Source of the DNA: Arenibacter latericius DSM 15913
Lineage (GTDB): Bacteria > Bacteroidota > Bacteroidia > Flavobacteriales > Flavobacteriaceae
Assembly (NCBI RefSeq): GCF_000424985.1
Contig: NZ_KE384288.1
Span: 4,462-68,461, forward strand
Direction of reading: 5' to 3'
Length of the DNA stretch: 64,000 nt
In this document: positions 11,417-19,994 of the stretch, piece by piece
Position numbering within the stretch: position 1 is the stretch's first letter
Layout: each line of letters begins with the position of its first letter
Program-made: the position numbers and the translations under genes
Notes under the pieces: model-generated
Databases searched by the model: none
What the model saw: the letters and a program-made list of their open reading frames with translations, nothing else
What the model was told of the DNA's origin: nothing

Positions 11417-11572
11417 ATGCATAGCATTTGGGCGAGCAAAAGAAACCGACGTAGGAGGTTCATGAATACCTTTAAAAAGGAAATAGAAAGCAATGAACTA
11501 AACCGACGAAGGAGCTTCATGAATTCCTATAAGAAACAAATAAAAACCAATGAACTAAATGAAAGCAAGTAG
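11417..11572 (+). CDS. Possible 51-residue ORF spanning the 57-bp tandem repeats
   Basis: An ATG at 11417 opens a 51-codon frame through both 57-bp units, giving two internal copies of a 19-residue module (pattern RRR-F-MN-KK-I-NELN). It ends in NESK. Outside the repeats the frame reads WASKRN...ESK. The same WASKRNESK tail can be read through the homologous repeat at 10670-10700 without the insertion. Each unit contains an AGGAG(G) four bases before an ATG, but Shine-Dalgarno use is weak in Bacteroidetes. There is no recognised domain and translation is unproven; it may be only a by-product of repeat expansion. Confidence 0.25.
   Translation: MHSIWASKRNRRRRFMNTFKKEIESNELNRRRSFMNSYKKQIKTNELNESK
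11446..11559 (+). repeat. 57-bp tandem repeat, two units
   Basis: Two adjacent 57-bp units (11446-11502 and 11503-11559) match at about 48 of 57 positions. Each starts CCGACG, carries AGGAG(G/C)TTCATGAAT and ends CAATGAACTAAA. Because 57 is a multiple of three, a reading frame through both units stays open. Confidence 0.85.
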
Positions 11573-11935
11573 GTTAGAGAAATTGATTAAAAGCACTTAT
11601 AATTCAAATACAAAACTAACTACATAATGCATACCCAATATATGTTTAGTTAGGTGATAGATGTTAGAATTGAGTAGTGAGATGGGGCTTACTTGCCAAG
11701 GTGGAGCCTGCCTACCGAAGGTAGTGCCTGTCTGCCGAAGGTAGACGCAGTGGAGACCTCGTACAGAAATAGTACTGAGTACGGAGTATTAAGTACAAAG
11801 TATTTAGTATTTAGATTTGTTGGTTACAAACCTTTAACGCCTTAACAGTGAAAGATTAATTCTAGGTAAAATTAGAAATCTAATTTTAGTATTATATCTC
11901 TCCATAGGGCAGGCCCGAGAAAAGGAACTTTAGAT
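11559..11935. repeat. Direct repeat R1, copy 2 (about 377 bp)
   Basis: This is the second copy of the segment at 10690-11076. It carries two 20-bp hairpin units (11710-11749) instead of three. Confidence 0.85.
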
Positions 11936-12068
11936 AATTAGCCGCAAATACGGTGACTGAGCGTAGTCGAAGTTATAAAATAAATATAGATGTTTAAATA
12001 AAAACAACGGTAAATGTAATTATGAGTACAAATCGGAGGGATTTGTTATTGTAATTAAAGGTTAGTAT

Positions 12069-12171
12069 TGAGATGTTAGAATTGAGTAGTGAGATGGGGC
12101 TTACTTGCCAAGGTGGAGCCTGCTTACCGAAGGTAGTGCCTGTCTGCCGAAGGTAGATGCAGTGGAGACCT
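12069..12171. repeat. Direct repeat R1, partial copy 3 (about 100 bp)
   Basis: Only the middle part of R1 is present, from GATGTTAGAATTGAGTAGTG through GCAGTGGAGACCT. It includes two 20-bp hairpin units at 12122-12161. Confidence 0.8.
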
Positions 12172-12324
12172 AAAAATAAGGAGATAAAGATAACACATGC
12201 AATTTCGCTCTTAGGTTAATGAAGGCTAAGTTTAGAATAATATCCTATAGCAGCCAATGGTAAACCCAAAGATTTTTTCTGAAGGAAATAAATCATTATT
12301 TTAAGAAGTATTATAAAGAGAACC

Positions 12325-12690
12325 ATGAAAACAACACCAGAACATAATGAGCGAATAGCGAAAATGACTTTCGCTTCTGTATATCCTCATTATATTACAA
12401 AAGTGGAAAAAAAGGGCAGAACCGTGGAAGAGTTGCATCAGGTAATAGAATGGCTTACGGGGTTCAATGTCAGTAAATTGCAAGAGTTGATTAACGAGAA
12501 AGTTACTTTTGAAACTTTTTTCCAAGAAGCGATAATAAATCCTAATGCAGATCTTATTAAAGGGGTTATATGCGGTTATAGAATAGAGGAAATTGAAAAC
12601 CCACTAACAAAGCAAGTTAGGTATTTGGATAAGCTAGTAGATGAATTGGCAAAAGGAAGAAAAATGGAAAAGATTCTGCGTACTAGATAA
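12325..12690 (+). CDS. DUF2200 family protein
   Basis: This 121-residue soluble protein matches the DUF2200 family. Characteristic stretches are [15 protein letters not shown] near the N-terminus, the central [35 protein letters not shown], and the C-terminal [20 protein letters not shown]. Family members are widespread small cytosolic proteins without an assigned biochemical role. There is no signal peptide or membrane segment. The gene sits at the edge of the repeat block and appears monocistronic. The start follows an AT-rich leader. Family call is firm, function unknown. Confidence 0.88.
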   Translation: MKTTPEHNERIAKMTFASVYPHYITKVEKKGRTVEELHQVIEWLTGFNVSKLQELINEKVTFETFFQEAIINPNADLIKGVICGYRIEEIENPLTKQVRYLDKLVDELAKGRKMEKILRTR

Positions 12691-13031
12691 AAGAGAGGAA
12701 TATCCTTTTACTTATATCTAACAATTTTTATACAGGCTTTCTTAAGGTTATTTATGCTGATTATTTTTATAAGGGGGGCATAAAATTATGTAGGCGTTTT
12801 CACTGGAACTTAAAATTTAATTTAAAGAAATTCGCCCCTGATATAAGGTGAAAATACTCGATTTTATTTTCTAAGAACCTACCATTATTATTAGTATATT
12901 TAGAAATAGATTTCTGTTGACTTCTCAGCTGTAATTAGCTGTGCCCTATGCTCATCAGAAAACTAGAATAAGCTAGCAGAAGGTCTGTTAGTGGTTAAGA
13001 ACAAGAACAAGAGTATTTAAAAGATTATATC
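12691..13031. other. Intergenic spacer, nothing identified
   Basis: This AT-rich spacer separates the DUF2200 gene from the lysine-rich mini-gene. No ORF, strong hairpin or repeat shared with the rest of the window was seen. Confidence 0.5.
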
Positions 13032-13136
13032 ATGGCAAAGAGTCAAGACGCAAAGAAGAACGTAAAAAAAGAACCCGCTAAAACTGCAAAAGAGAAAAAG
13101 GCGGAAAAAAGGGAAAAGAAAGCTAAAAAAGGATAA
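13032..13136 (+). CDS. Small lysine/alanine-rich basic protein (34 residues)
   Basis: A 34-residue ORF begins MAKSQDAKKNVKKEPAKTA and is almost entirely Lys, Ala, Glu and Arg, so it should be a highly charged, flexible, basic peptide. Similar tiny MAK-start, KKxVKKEPAKT proteins are, from memory, recurrent in Bacteroidetes genomes, and this pattern plus an ATG-to-stop frame and a downstream terminator supports a real gene. Function is unknown; nucleic-acid or ribosome association would be a guess from charge alone. It is too short for most gene finders. Confidence 0.6.
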   Translation: MAKSQDAKKNVKKEPAKTAKEKKAEKREKKAKKG

Positions 13137-13285
13137 TCCTAGCTTTATAAAAACCATGGTATTAACTCCATTACATAGGGTCATTAGGCCCATATTAGAT
13201 AATGATGAAAGTTGTGCTTTGGTGAAAGTTTGTATCCCTCCTGTGTGAGATACGTACTGACTACAATTAATTCTGTTGACAAGAG

Positions 13286-13324
13286 AAAAGACTCCCGAAA
13301 TTCGATATTTCGGGAGTTTTTGTT
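13286..13324 (+). terminator. Intrinsic terminator
   Basis: ACTCCCGAAAT pairs with ATTTCGGGAGT across a 5-nt loop, then TTTTTGTTTT. It is 150 bp downstream of the lysine-rich mini-gene and implies a transcript ending here. Confidence 0.8.
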
Positions 13325-13601
13325 TTATAGCATCTTGGTTTTATTAATCCATATGGCGCTATCCATCATAGTGAAAGCGTTTTAATATTTTATCACTTTG
13401 TATTTTTTGTTCCTTGTTAGGGCTATGTTGTACGTTTTAAAGGAAGTCAATAAAACGTTGTTAGGTTTCTTATAATACTTTATATTGTTTTAATATAGCA
13501 ATATGAAATATCGGCGTGCGATTTATTACTGTCCGCGTTGGAGGTTTCCTTATTCTAGTGGTTGTTGGGGTACATATGAAGAACAGTAAAATAAACAAGG
13601 C
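13325..13601. other. Spacer upstream of small membrane protein gene
   Basis: This stretch is AT-rich. The only frame is a 28-codon ATG ORF at 13503-13589 containing two cysteines and several aromatics, which is not supported by any other signal. No other element is recognised. Confidence 0.35.
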
Positions 13602-13997
13602 GTGATTTTACTAATTAAATTTTTCGGGATACTAATGCTCCTCTCGGGGATATCGTTGCTTGTTAAACCAGATATAATTTTCCTCTTTATAGAGAATAAT
13701 ATGGCGAATACCTCATTATATGTCACTGCCATAGTAGTGCGTTTAGTTTTTGGGGTTCTATTTTTATTGACGGCGAGCAAAGCGAAATATTCTGGTGTAA
13801 TTAAGTTTTTCGGTTACTTGTTTGTAATAGCTGCTTTCGTATTAATTCTCATGGGGGAAGTAGGTTTTAAAGACTTTTTTACTCCTCTTATTTCTGATTT
13901 TAGACCTTTTGCTGCAATAGCTGGTCTGTTTGCTATTGTATTTGGAGGGTTCTTAATATTTGCTTTTTCAGGTGGTAAGGAGAAATCGTCTACATAA
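13602..13997 (+). CDS. Small integral membrane protein, function unknown
   Basis: This 131-residue protein has four predicted hydrophobic segments (about residues 3-22, 38-58, 66-86 and 100-122) and a charged C-terminal tail (GGKEKSST). It is not recognised beyond being a small four-helix membrane protein. The frame opens with GTG at 13602; an internal ATG at residue 12 would cut the first helix, so GTG is preferred but not certain. It lies alone between a terminator and a lipoprotein gene, with no functional hint from its neighbours. Confidence 0.6.
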   Translation: MILLIKFFGILMLLSGISLLVKPDIIFLFIENNMANTSLYVTAIVVRLVFGVLFLLTASKAKYSGVIKFFGYLFVIAAFVLILMGEVGFKDFFTPLISDFRPFAAIAGLFAIVFGGFLIFAFSGGKEKSST

Positions 13998-14267
13998 ATT
14001 TAAGTCAGCCTATAGCTATTTATAATGCCATCACTGTAATTTTCATTTCTATGCCTTCTGATAACTAGATTTTAATCCTAGCTCCCATCTTTTAATAAGT
14101 AGTTAGTTGCTGTAGATTCCTAAAAATTTTAGCGCTCATTCTCCTTCTTTTGCTATATTGTACACATAATACCTTAAAATTGGTTAAGGGTGAATGGGAC
14201 TGCTGGTTGACGGCATAAACATACGCTTAACCGATTTTTTGCATATATCCACTAAACCAACCAAACT

Positions 14268-15059
14268 ATGAAAATTTTGAAAATCACCATTTTCCTATTC
14301 GCCTTACTCCTTTTAACCAGCTGTGAAATTGTTCAGGAAACCCATTTTAATGTCAATGGAAGTGGCACCTATAGCCTTGGTTTTGATATGTCCGAGATGA
14401 TGAAAATGGGGCTGAGTTCTGAGGAGGATGCTGCTAGTCAACAAATTGACACCCTACTTGTTTTTGCCGATTATATAGAATTAAAAAAAGATAGTATTGC
14501 CAAATTAAGTCAGGAAGACCAAGATAAAATTAAAGAGCTAGAACCTTTTAGTTTGTCTATGAAATCGGACTCGGTGACCAATACCTTAGAGATGAAATTG
14601 AAATACGATTTTAAGGATCAGGAAGATTTGCTGGCATTTGGGGAAAAGCTAAAAGGGCAGAATTTTGATGAATTGGATATTTTTAGTGGCGCATTAGCTA
14701 AAGACATATCCACAGACAATGCAGATGGGGAAGAGGGAAAAGAGGAGAGCGGCTTTCCAGATTTTAATAAATCTTTTATCACCAATTTTAGTAGAGCGGG
14801 GTTTTCTGTACGCATAACCCAGGAAGCTATGGAAAAGCAGGAAAAAGAGAAAGATACTACTATTACAGCGGATAGTCCTATGGTAGATATGATACGGTTT
14901 AAAAATAGGTATATATTTCCTTACAAAGTAAAATCGGTTAGCAATAAGAATGCGCGAGTCTTATCTGATTTTAAAGGCATCGAAATCTCAGGAAATCTTT
15001 ATGAGATCACTAATAACCCACAATTCTTTGATACGGAAGTGAGGTTTGAAGGGGAGTGA
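14268..15059 (+). CDS. Uncharacterised lipoprotein (263 residues)
   Basis: The N-terminus MKILKITIFLFALLLLTSC is a clear lipoprotein signal with the modified cysteine at residue 19, so the mature protein is lipid-anchored in the envelope. The rest is hydrophilic, rich in Lys, Glu, Asp and Ser, begins with a beta-rich section (ETHFNVNGSGTYSLGFDMSEM), and has an acidic middle (residues about 140-165). No domain of known function is recognised; similar lipoproteins recur in Flavobacteriaceae. The gene is apparently monocistronic, followed by about 370 bp with no gene. Confidence 0.75.
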   Translation: MKILKITIFLFALLLLTSCEIVQETHFNVNGSGTYSLGFDMSEMMKMGLSSEEDAASQQIDTLLVFADYIELKKDSIAKLSQEDQDKIKELEPFSLSMKSDSVTNTLEMKLKYDFKDQEDLLAFGEKLKGQNFDELDIFSGALAKDISTDNADGEEGKEESGFPDFNKSFITNFSRAGFSVRITQEAMEKQEKEKDTTITADSPMVDMIRFKNRYIFPYKVKSVSNKNARVLSDFKGIEISGNLYEITNNPQFFDTEVRFEGE

Positions 15060-15427
15060 TTGGCTCTTGCTGATTATTTAAAGCATAGTGTTTTTAAGTG
15101 TTAGATTACTCTTGAGTTTCACACTCATGTAAGATTTTTAGCTCGGTAAAGTGAGGATGCATTCTAATATTTTATTATCTTGTTTGGTTGAGGTTTTTAA
15201 TGGCTGGTTAGATGTATTAAGTGACGCACCTTTGATGTAAGTAGAATGAATTTGATTTAGGTAATAAATAAGAATATACTTAAAGTCGCATAGGAAGCGA
15301 TAAAAATTCAGATGATAAATATTCTTTTACGAGAGCATATAAGTTGTTCATTGATTTCGCTAGAGACCTAGAGAAGCTAAATCACTCGTAATATTTTCAA
15401 ACTAATTAAATACAAAGCATTATAATA
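15060..15427. other. Spacer upstream of the Nudix-helicase operon
   Basis: This AT-rich stretch has no supported ORF. No direct repeat flanking the operon on both sides and no tRNA or integrase remnant was seen. It probably holds the operon promoter, but no clear TANNTTTG element stands out. Confidence 0.4.
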
Positions 15428-15811
15428 ATGATTGAAGTAGTTTGTGCTATAATAATAAAAGATGATAAAATTCTTATCGCCCAACGAAGTGAAGAAATGA
15501 AATTGCCTTTAAAATGGGAGTTTCCTGGAGGTAAGTTAAATGAAGGAGAGGACGAAGAGCAAGCTATTGTGAGAGAAATTAAAGAAGAGTTAAATATTGA
15601 AATATTTCCTCTTAAAAGGATATCCTCTAATATCCACGATTATGGTTCATTTAAAATAAAATTAACTGCCTATTTATGTGATTTTATAGGAGGTGAAATT
15701 GTTCTTTTAGAGCATAAGGATTTCAAATTTGTCAAATATGAGGATCTAATAAATCATGATTTAGCGGAAGCTGATATTCCTTTTATAAAGGAGTTAAAAA
15801 CAGTTGTGTAA
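15428..15811 (+). CDS. Nudix hydrolase (MutT-like NTP pyrophosphohydrolase)
   Basis: This 127-residue, single-domain Nudix enzyme is expected to hydrolyse a nucleoside diphosphate-X substrate, probably a (deoxy)nucleoside triphosphate as in MutT/NudG-type proteins. The Nudix box starts at Gly35: Glu at 41, then REIKEEL at 49-55 supplies the metal-binding glutamates. The usual Gly of the box's final GU pair is Asn56, a mild deviation. The N-terminal VVCAIIIKDDKILIAQRSE strand pattern is standard. Its TAA overlaps the next gene's ATG by one base (TAATG), so the two are almost certainly co-translated. It may sanitise or signal through nucleotides for the helicase partner, which is inference. Confidence 0.9.
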   Translation: MIEVVCAIIIKDDKILIAQRSEEMKLPLKWEFPGGKLNEGEDEEQAIVREIKEELNIEIFPLKRISSNIHDYGSFKIKLTAYLCDFIGGEIVLLEHKDFKFVKYEDLINHDLAEADIPFIKELKTVV

Positions 15812-18800
15812 TGATTGAAGGTATTTACGAACAGTTAATAACTAAGCTTGTCGCTTCCAAACTTCAAAGCCTCGAAATAAATGAATATTACATTAAGGAC
15901 TCTGCAATTGATAAAGAGGAAGCGGCACAAGTTTTATCGAAGCACCTGAATAGTACAATTGGATATGCGCTATCCTTAATTAAGGGTGAACACGCAATAG
16001 AAAATCAAATTAAAATTGCTAATAAGATTATTGGGGTATTAAAAGATGAAATAGATAATGACCTTATTGAAGATGATCTTATAAAAGCAGAAGGGCGAAT
16101 TCTAAAAGCTGTTTTCGAAAAAACTGATGCACATTTTTCAGATTTAGAATTACATCTTAAAGAAATAACTCCATATACCAGGCTAACACATAGTGAATTA
16201 TTTACAGGTGGCAATGTTGGATTGTCTTTAGAGAGCGAATTGAAAAAGGAGATTTTGTCTTCAAACAGAGTAGATTTACTTGTATCTTTTATTAAATGGA
16301 AAGGAATAATAATTCTTGAAAGAGAGCTGAGAGAATTTACAGAAAGAGGTGGACGTTTAAGGGTAATCACTACTACATATATGGGTGCTTCAGATTATAA
16401 AGCAATTCAATTATTATCTAATCTGCCAAATACTGAAGTTAAAATTTCATATAATACTGGTAACGAAAGATTGCATGCAAAAGCATATTTCTTTTATCGC
16501 AATTCAGGGTTTCACACTGGCTATATTGGTTCTTCTAATTTTTCACGAACTGCATTAACAGATGGTTTGGAATGGAATCTTAAAATTACAACCAAAGAAG
16601 TTGGACACATCATTGACAAATTTCAAAAAACCTTTGAAGCTTACTGGCAAAATAATGAATTTGAATTATTTGATGACAAGATACATTCTGAGAAATTGAT
16701 TAAGTCTTTAAGGTCAGGAAAAATGCCGCAACATGGTGTTAGTAATATAGCCTTTTTCGACTTGAAGCCTTACCCTTACCAAAAGGAAATTTTGGAAACA
16801 TTGGAAGTTGAGCGCACTGTTCATAATCGACATAAAAATCTTTTAGTAGCAGCTACTGGAACAGGAAAGACTGTTATTTCAGCATTTGACTATAAAAAGT
16901 TCAAACAAGAAAATAAATCAGCAAAACTTCTTTTTGTAGCACACAGAAAAGAGATTTTAACCCAGGCTGCTTCAACCTTTCGAGGAGTTTTAAAAGACAA
17001 TAATTTTGGTGAATTATGGGTGGATGGTATGCAGCCAGATAAATTCGATTTTGTATTTGCATCCGTGCAAACCTTAAGAAATAGAATCGAAGAGCTTTCT
17101 TTAAGTTCTACATTTTATGATTTTATCATTATTGATGAAGTTCATCACATTGCTGCTTCAAGTTATCGTCCTATTCTGAATCATTTTAAACCAGAAATTC
17201 TTTTAGGGTTGACTGCTACTCCTGAGAGAATGGATAATGAAAATATTTTAGACGATTTCTGTGATAGAATTGCTGCTGAAATTCGATTACCCGAAGCCTT
17301 AAACAGAAAGCTTCTATGTCCATTTCAATACTTCGGAATTTCTGATAGTGTAGACTTGTCTAAAGTTAGTTGGGAAAATGGAAGATATGTACCAAGTGAA
17401 TTAACAAAATTGTATTTAGCTAATGACAGACGTGTAGGTGAAGTGATTAGCAACGCAGATAAATATTTAAGAGATATTAATGATGTAAGAGCTCTAGGAT
17501 TCTGTGTGACTATTGAGCATGCAAAGTATATGGCAGAAAAATTCACTTTAGCTAATTTAAAAGCTCATTATCTAACAAGTGAAAACTCAAGAGAAAGAGA
17601 GGATATAAGAATAAAGTTGCGAAATAAAGAAATTAACTATTTATTCGTTGTTGACATATTTAATGAAGGAGTTGATATTCCTGAAATCGACACTGTGCTT
17701 TTCTTAAGACCAACCGAAAGTTTAACAGTTTTTCTTCAGCAGCTGGGTAGAGGGCTTAGATTGTCTGACGGCAAAGAATGTTTAACGATATTAGACTTTG
17801 TTGCTAATGCAAGACCAGAGTATAATTTTGAAAATAAATTTAGAGCCTTAATTGGTAAAACCACTACACCCGTTCAAAAGGAAATTAAGGATAACTTCCC
17901 TCACTTACCATTAGGATGCTCAATTGTTCTTGAAAAAAAGGCGAAGAATAGTATTCTGGAGAATATAATTGCGGCAACTAATGTAAATAAAAGGCAGCTT
18001 ATTCAAAAGATTCAGAATTTTGAACATCAAACAACTTTGCCTCTTTCGCTAGCTAATTTTATAACTTTTAATAATCTTAGTCTTCAGGCAATTTATAAAA
18101 GGGGAAGTTGGAGTAGGCTTCTTCAACTGGCTGGAAAATACAAAGATTTTGAAAGCCACAATGAGAAAGAAATTGTTTCTACTATATTAAGAAAATGGTT
18201 GTCGACCAATTCCACAAGTTACTTTCGGTTCTTATTAAAGCTGGCAAAAGAGAACTTTAAGCCTGATTTTAGATTGTTTAATGAAGAGGAAAAAGTAATG
18301 TTGTTGATGTTGCATTATGATGTTTGGAAAGGTTCTGAAGGTTTTAAATCGATAAATGAAAGTATAGAAGCAATTGGAAAGAATAAAGTGTTAGTTAAAG
18401 AAATTATTGAAGTTTTAGAGATTCTTCTTGATAAAATTAGCTTCAAAGAATTAGATATTGAACTACCATATAAGCAACCTTTAAAATTACATTCTAGGTA
18501 TACTAGAGACCAAATTTTGGCAGCTTTCGGGCTTAGTACATTTAATAAGAAATCTACTAATAGAGAAGGTGTGGCTGAGAATAAAACACTTAATACCGAA
18601 GTCCTGTTTATTGACCTTATTAAATCTGAAGAAGACTTCTCACCTAGCACAATGTATAATGATTATGCAATTAGTGAGACGTTATTTCATTGGCAAAGTC
18701 AAAATAAAACAAGAGCTGACAAAGGGAAAGGTTTAACATATATTCATCATCAGAAACTCAATAAAAAAATTCTACTTTTTGTTCGTGAAAAAGCAAAAGA

Positions 18801-18951
18801 CGAGTTTGGAAATACAATGGGTTACGTATTTATAGGTGAGGGTAACATTCAAAAACATTATGGTTCTAAACCAATAAGTATAAATTGGCATTTAAGCGAG
18901 CCTCTTCCTCAATATTTATGGAAAACATCTGCTAAAATGGCTGTTGGATAA
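15811..18951 (+). CDS. PLD-nuclease / SF2 helicase fusion (DUF3427-type DEAD/DEAH helicase)
   Basis: This 1046-residue protein combines an N-terminal phospholipase-D-like domain (about residues 130-290; HAK at 222-224 followed by YIGSSNFSRTAL) with a superfamily 2 helicase core. The helicase has Walker A ATGTGKT (348-354), the DEVH box at 442-445 and motif VI QQLGRGLR from residue 643. A C-terminal region of about 380 residues fits the DUF3427 family. Architecture suggests an ATP-driven DNA translocase with a nuclease-like head. The HKD motif is incomplete (HxK without the usual spaced Asp), as is common in this family, so nuclease activity is not assured. Co-expression with the upstream Nudix gene by stop-start overlap makes a two-gene module of the kind found in accessory and defence islands. 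Defence function is not demonstrated. Confidence 0.88.
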   Translation: MIEGIYEQLITKLVASKLQSLEINEYYIKDSAIDKEEAAQVLSKHLNSTIGYALSLIKGEHAIENQIKIANKIIGVLKDEIDNDLIEDDLIKAEGRILKAVFEKTDAHFSDLELHLKEITPYTRLTHSELFTGGNVGLSLESELKKEILSSNRVDLLVSFIKWKGIIILERELREFTERGGRLRVITTTYMGASDYKAIQLLSNLPNTEVKISYNTGNERLHAKAYFFYRNSGFHTGYIGSSNFSRTALTDGLEWNLKITTKEVGHIIDKFQKTFEAYWQNNEFELFDDKIHSEKLIKSLRSGKMPQHGVSNIAFFDLKPYPYQKEILETLEVERTVHNRHKNLLVAATGTGKTVISAFDYKKFKQENKSAKLLFVAHRKEILTQAASTFRGVLKDNNFGELWVDGMQPDKFDFVFASVQTLRNRIEELSLSSTFYDFIIIDEVHHIAASSYRPILNHFKPEILLGLTATPERMDNENILDDFCDRIAAEIRLPEALNRKLLCPFQYFGISDSVDLSKVSWENGRYVPSELTKLYLANDRRVGEVISNADKYLRDINDVRALGFCVTIEHAKYMAEKFTLANLKAHYLTSENSREREDIRIKLRNKEINYLFVVDIFNEGVDIPEIDTVLFLRPTESLTVFLQQLGRGLRLSDGKECLTILDFVANARPEYNFENKFRALIGKTTTPVQKEIKDNFPHLPLGCSIVLEKKAKNSILENIIAATNVNKRQLIQKIQNFEHQTTLPLSLANFITFNNLSLQAIYKRGSWSRLLQLAGKYKDFESHNEKEIVSTILRKWLSTNSTSYFRFLLKLAKENFKPDFRLFNEEEKVMLLMLHYDVWKGSEGFKSINESIEAIGKNKVLVKEIIEVLEILLDKISFKELDIELPYKQPLKLHSRYTRDQILAAFGLSTFNKKSTNREGVAENKTLNTEVLFIDLIKSEEDFSPSTMYNDYAISETLFHWQSQNKTRADKGKGLTYIHHQKLNKKILLFVREKAKDEFGNTMGYVFIGEGNIQKHYGSKPISINWHLSEPLPQYLWKTSAKMAVG

Positions 18952-19051
18952 TTTTTCACCTATCTAAACCTCCACCCCTGTCCCATTTTTCACAACTTTC
19001 GGTAAATGTGTTTCAATTTATCGAAGGTATGCAGTAGCGGCGGTTACTTAC

Positions 19052-19059
19052 TACCTTTG
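19052..19059 (+). promoter_or_regulatory. Putative -7 promoter element of the HPP gene
   Basis: TACCTTTG fits TANNTTTG about 120 bp upstream of the HPP start. No matching TTG -33 box is evident. Confidence 0.3.
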
Positions 19060-19180
19060 CAAATTGATAGGGTAGGGGGTTGTCCGTTTGGTGGCTTGAG
19101 ATTGGCTTTTTTTTGTGATCGTATTAAATAACACTAAGCATTTCCCCTCCTAAGTAGCTAACAATAATTTTAAGGTATTA

Positions 19181-19795
19181 GTGAGTAAGGAAGTAGCGGA
19201 AAATGGAATTAGCCAAAAATTAAAAAGGAATTTGCGAATTAGTAGGTACGTTATCTACAAGGAAACTTTGGTGGATTTTAATGAGCAGTTCTGGTCTTTT
19301 ATTGGAGCGTTTTTTGGCATTGGCCTCATAGCCCTGTTGCAATCTTCCTTCCTGCATAAAACAGATCATATATTTCTTATTGGCTCTTTTGGCGCCTCTA
19401 GCGTGCTTATTTTTGGTGCTATCCAAAGCCCCATGGCTCAACCGAGGAACCTCCTTGGCGGACATATCATATCTGCCATTATTGGGGTGACCATCTTTAA
19501 ACTCTTTCCAGATATTATTTGGATTACGGCACCACTTGCCGTATCAACTTCCATTATTGTGATGCAGATGACCAAAACCTTGCATCCACCAGGGGGAGCT
19601 ACTGCCTTAATCGCGGTTGTTGGTACGGCAGAATTAAAGATGCTGGGATTCTTTTATGTTCTTTCTCCTGTTCTGTCTGGTACCCTAATTCTGCTGATTG
19701 TTGCACTTATTTTTAATAATATGACCAAGCAGCGTTCCTATCCTACCAATCGTAAATTAACCCGAATTTTTAGGACATGGAAGAGTGATGCTTAG
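19181..19795 (+). CDS. HPP family integral membrane protein
   Basis: This 204-residue protein has four hydrophobic segments (about 40-58, 66-85, 97-135 and 155-178) and the diagnostic HPPGGATAL motif in its second half, together with the SFGASSVLIF and QPRNLLGGH stretches of the HPP family. Some family members, in cyanobacteria and plants, transport nitrite; the role in Bacteroidetes is not established. Translation probably starts at a GTG (19181), as no nearby in-frame ATG precedes the conserved region. It appears to be a single gene followed by terminator-like hairpins. Confidence 0.88.
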   Translation: MSKEVAENGISQKLKRNLRISRYVIYKETLVDFNEQFWSFIGAFFGIGLIALLQSSFLHKTDHIFLIGSFGASSVLIFGAIQSPMAQPRNLLGGHIISAIIGVTIFKLFPDIIWITAPLAVSTSIIVMQMTKTLHPPGGATALIAVVGTAELKMLGFFYVLSPVLSGTLILLIVALIFNNMTKQRSYPTNRKLTRIFRTWKSDA

Positions 19796-19915
19796 TTTGG
19801 GCACGTACTATTGGTAATCTAGATGAAAAAAACCATGGATATTCTTTAAGGGAGGTTGTATTTAGTTTCCTTGCTAAATGCATAATTTATATAATCGCCG
19901 CGTTAGGGATAAAAG

Positions 19916-19982
19916 TGAAAAGCCCGCAGCGAGGTTCTCGCGTGGACTTGCAGCGAATAGCCCGGCCCGGAGGGAAACGCCA
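19916..19982. other. GC-rich conserved-looking element, possible structured RNA
   Basis: This short stretch (AAGCCCGCAGCGAGG ... AGCCCGGCCCGGAGGGAAACG) stands out as strongly GC-rich against AT-rich surroundings and has no ORF. From memory, closely similar segments recur between genes in many Flavobacteriaceae. It could be a structured RNA or a dispersed repeat; identity is not established. Confidence 0.45.
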
Positions 19983-19994
19983 AAATATACCACA

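Larger units (their letters stand above)
10395..12324. repeat. Gene-free repeat block (about 1.9 kb)
   Basis: No credible protein gene of normal size is found here. The block is built from long direct repeats (10690-11076, 11559-11935 and a short third copy at 12069-12171), 20-bp tandem hairpin units, large inverted repeats, a palindrome module shared with 28.26-28.44 kb, and a 57-bp tandem repeat. Segments 10441-10527 and 11043-11130 are a further pair of near-identical direct repeats. The content looks like intergenic repeat elements that have duplicated locally, not a decayed gene. Confidence 0.75.

Noticed and set aside
10841-12161. Short repeated CTACCGAAGGTAG units as a possible CRISPR array
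   Set aside because: Units are contiguous 20-bp tandem hairpins without unique spacers, and no cas gene is near.
13503-13589. 28-codon ORF with CPRW and SGCW motifs
   Set aside because: No conservation evidence, no terminator or promoter of its own, and too short to support from sequence alone.
15060-19180. Search for att sites, integrase or tRNA edge around the Nudix-helicase pair
   Set aside because: No flanking direct repeats or mobility genes were found, so a mobile island cannot be claimed.
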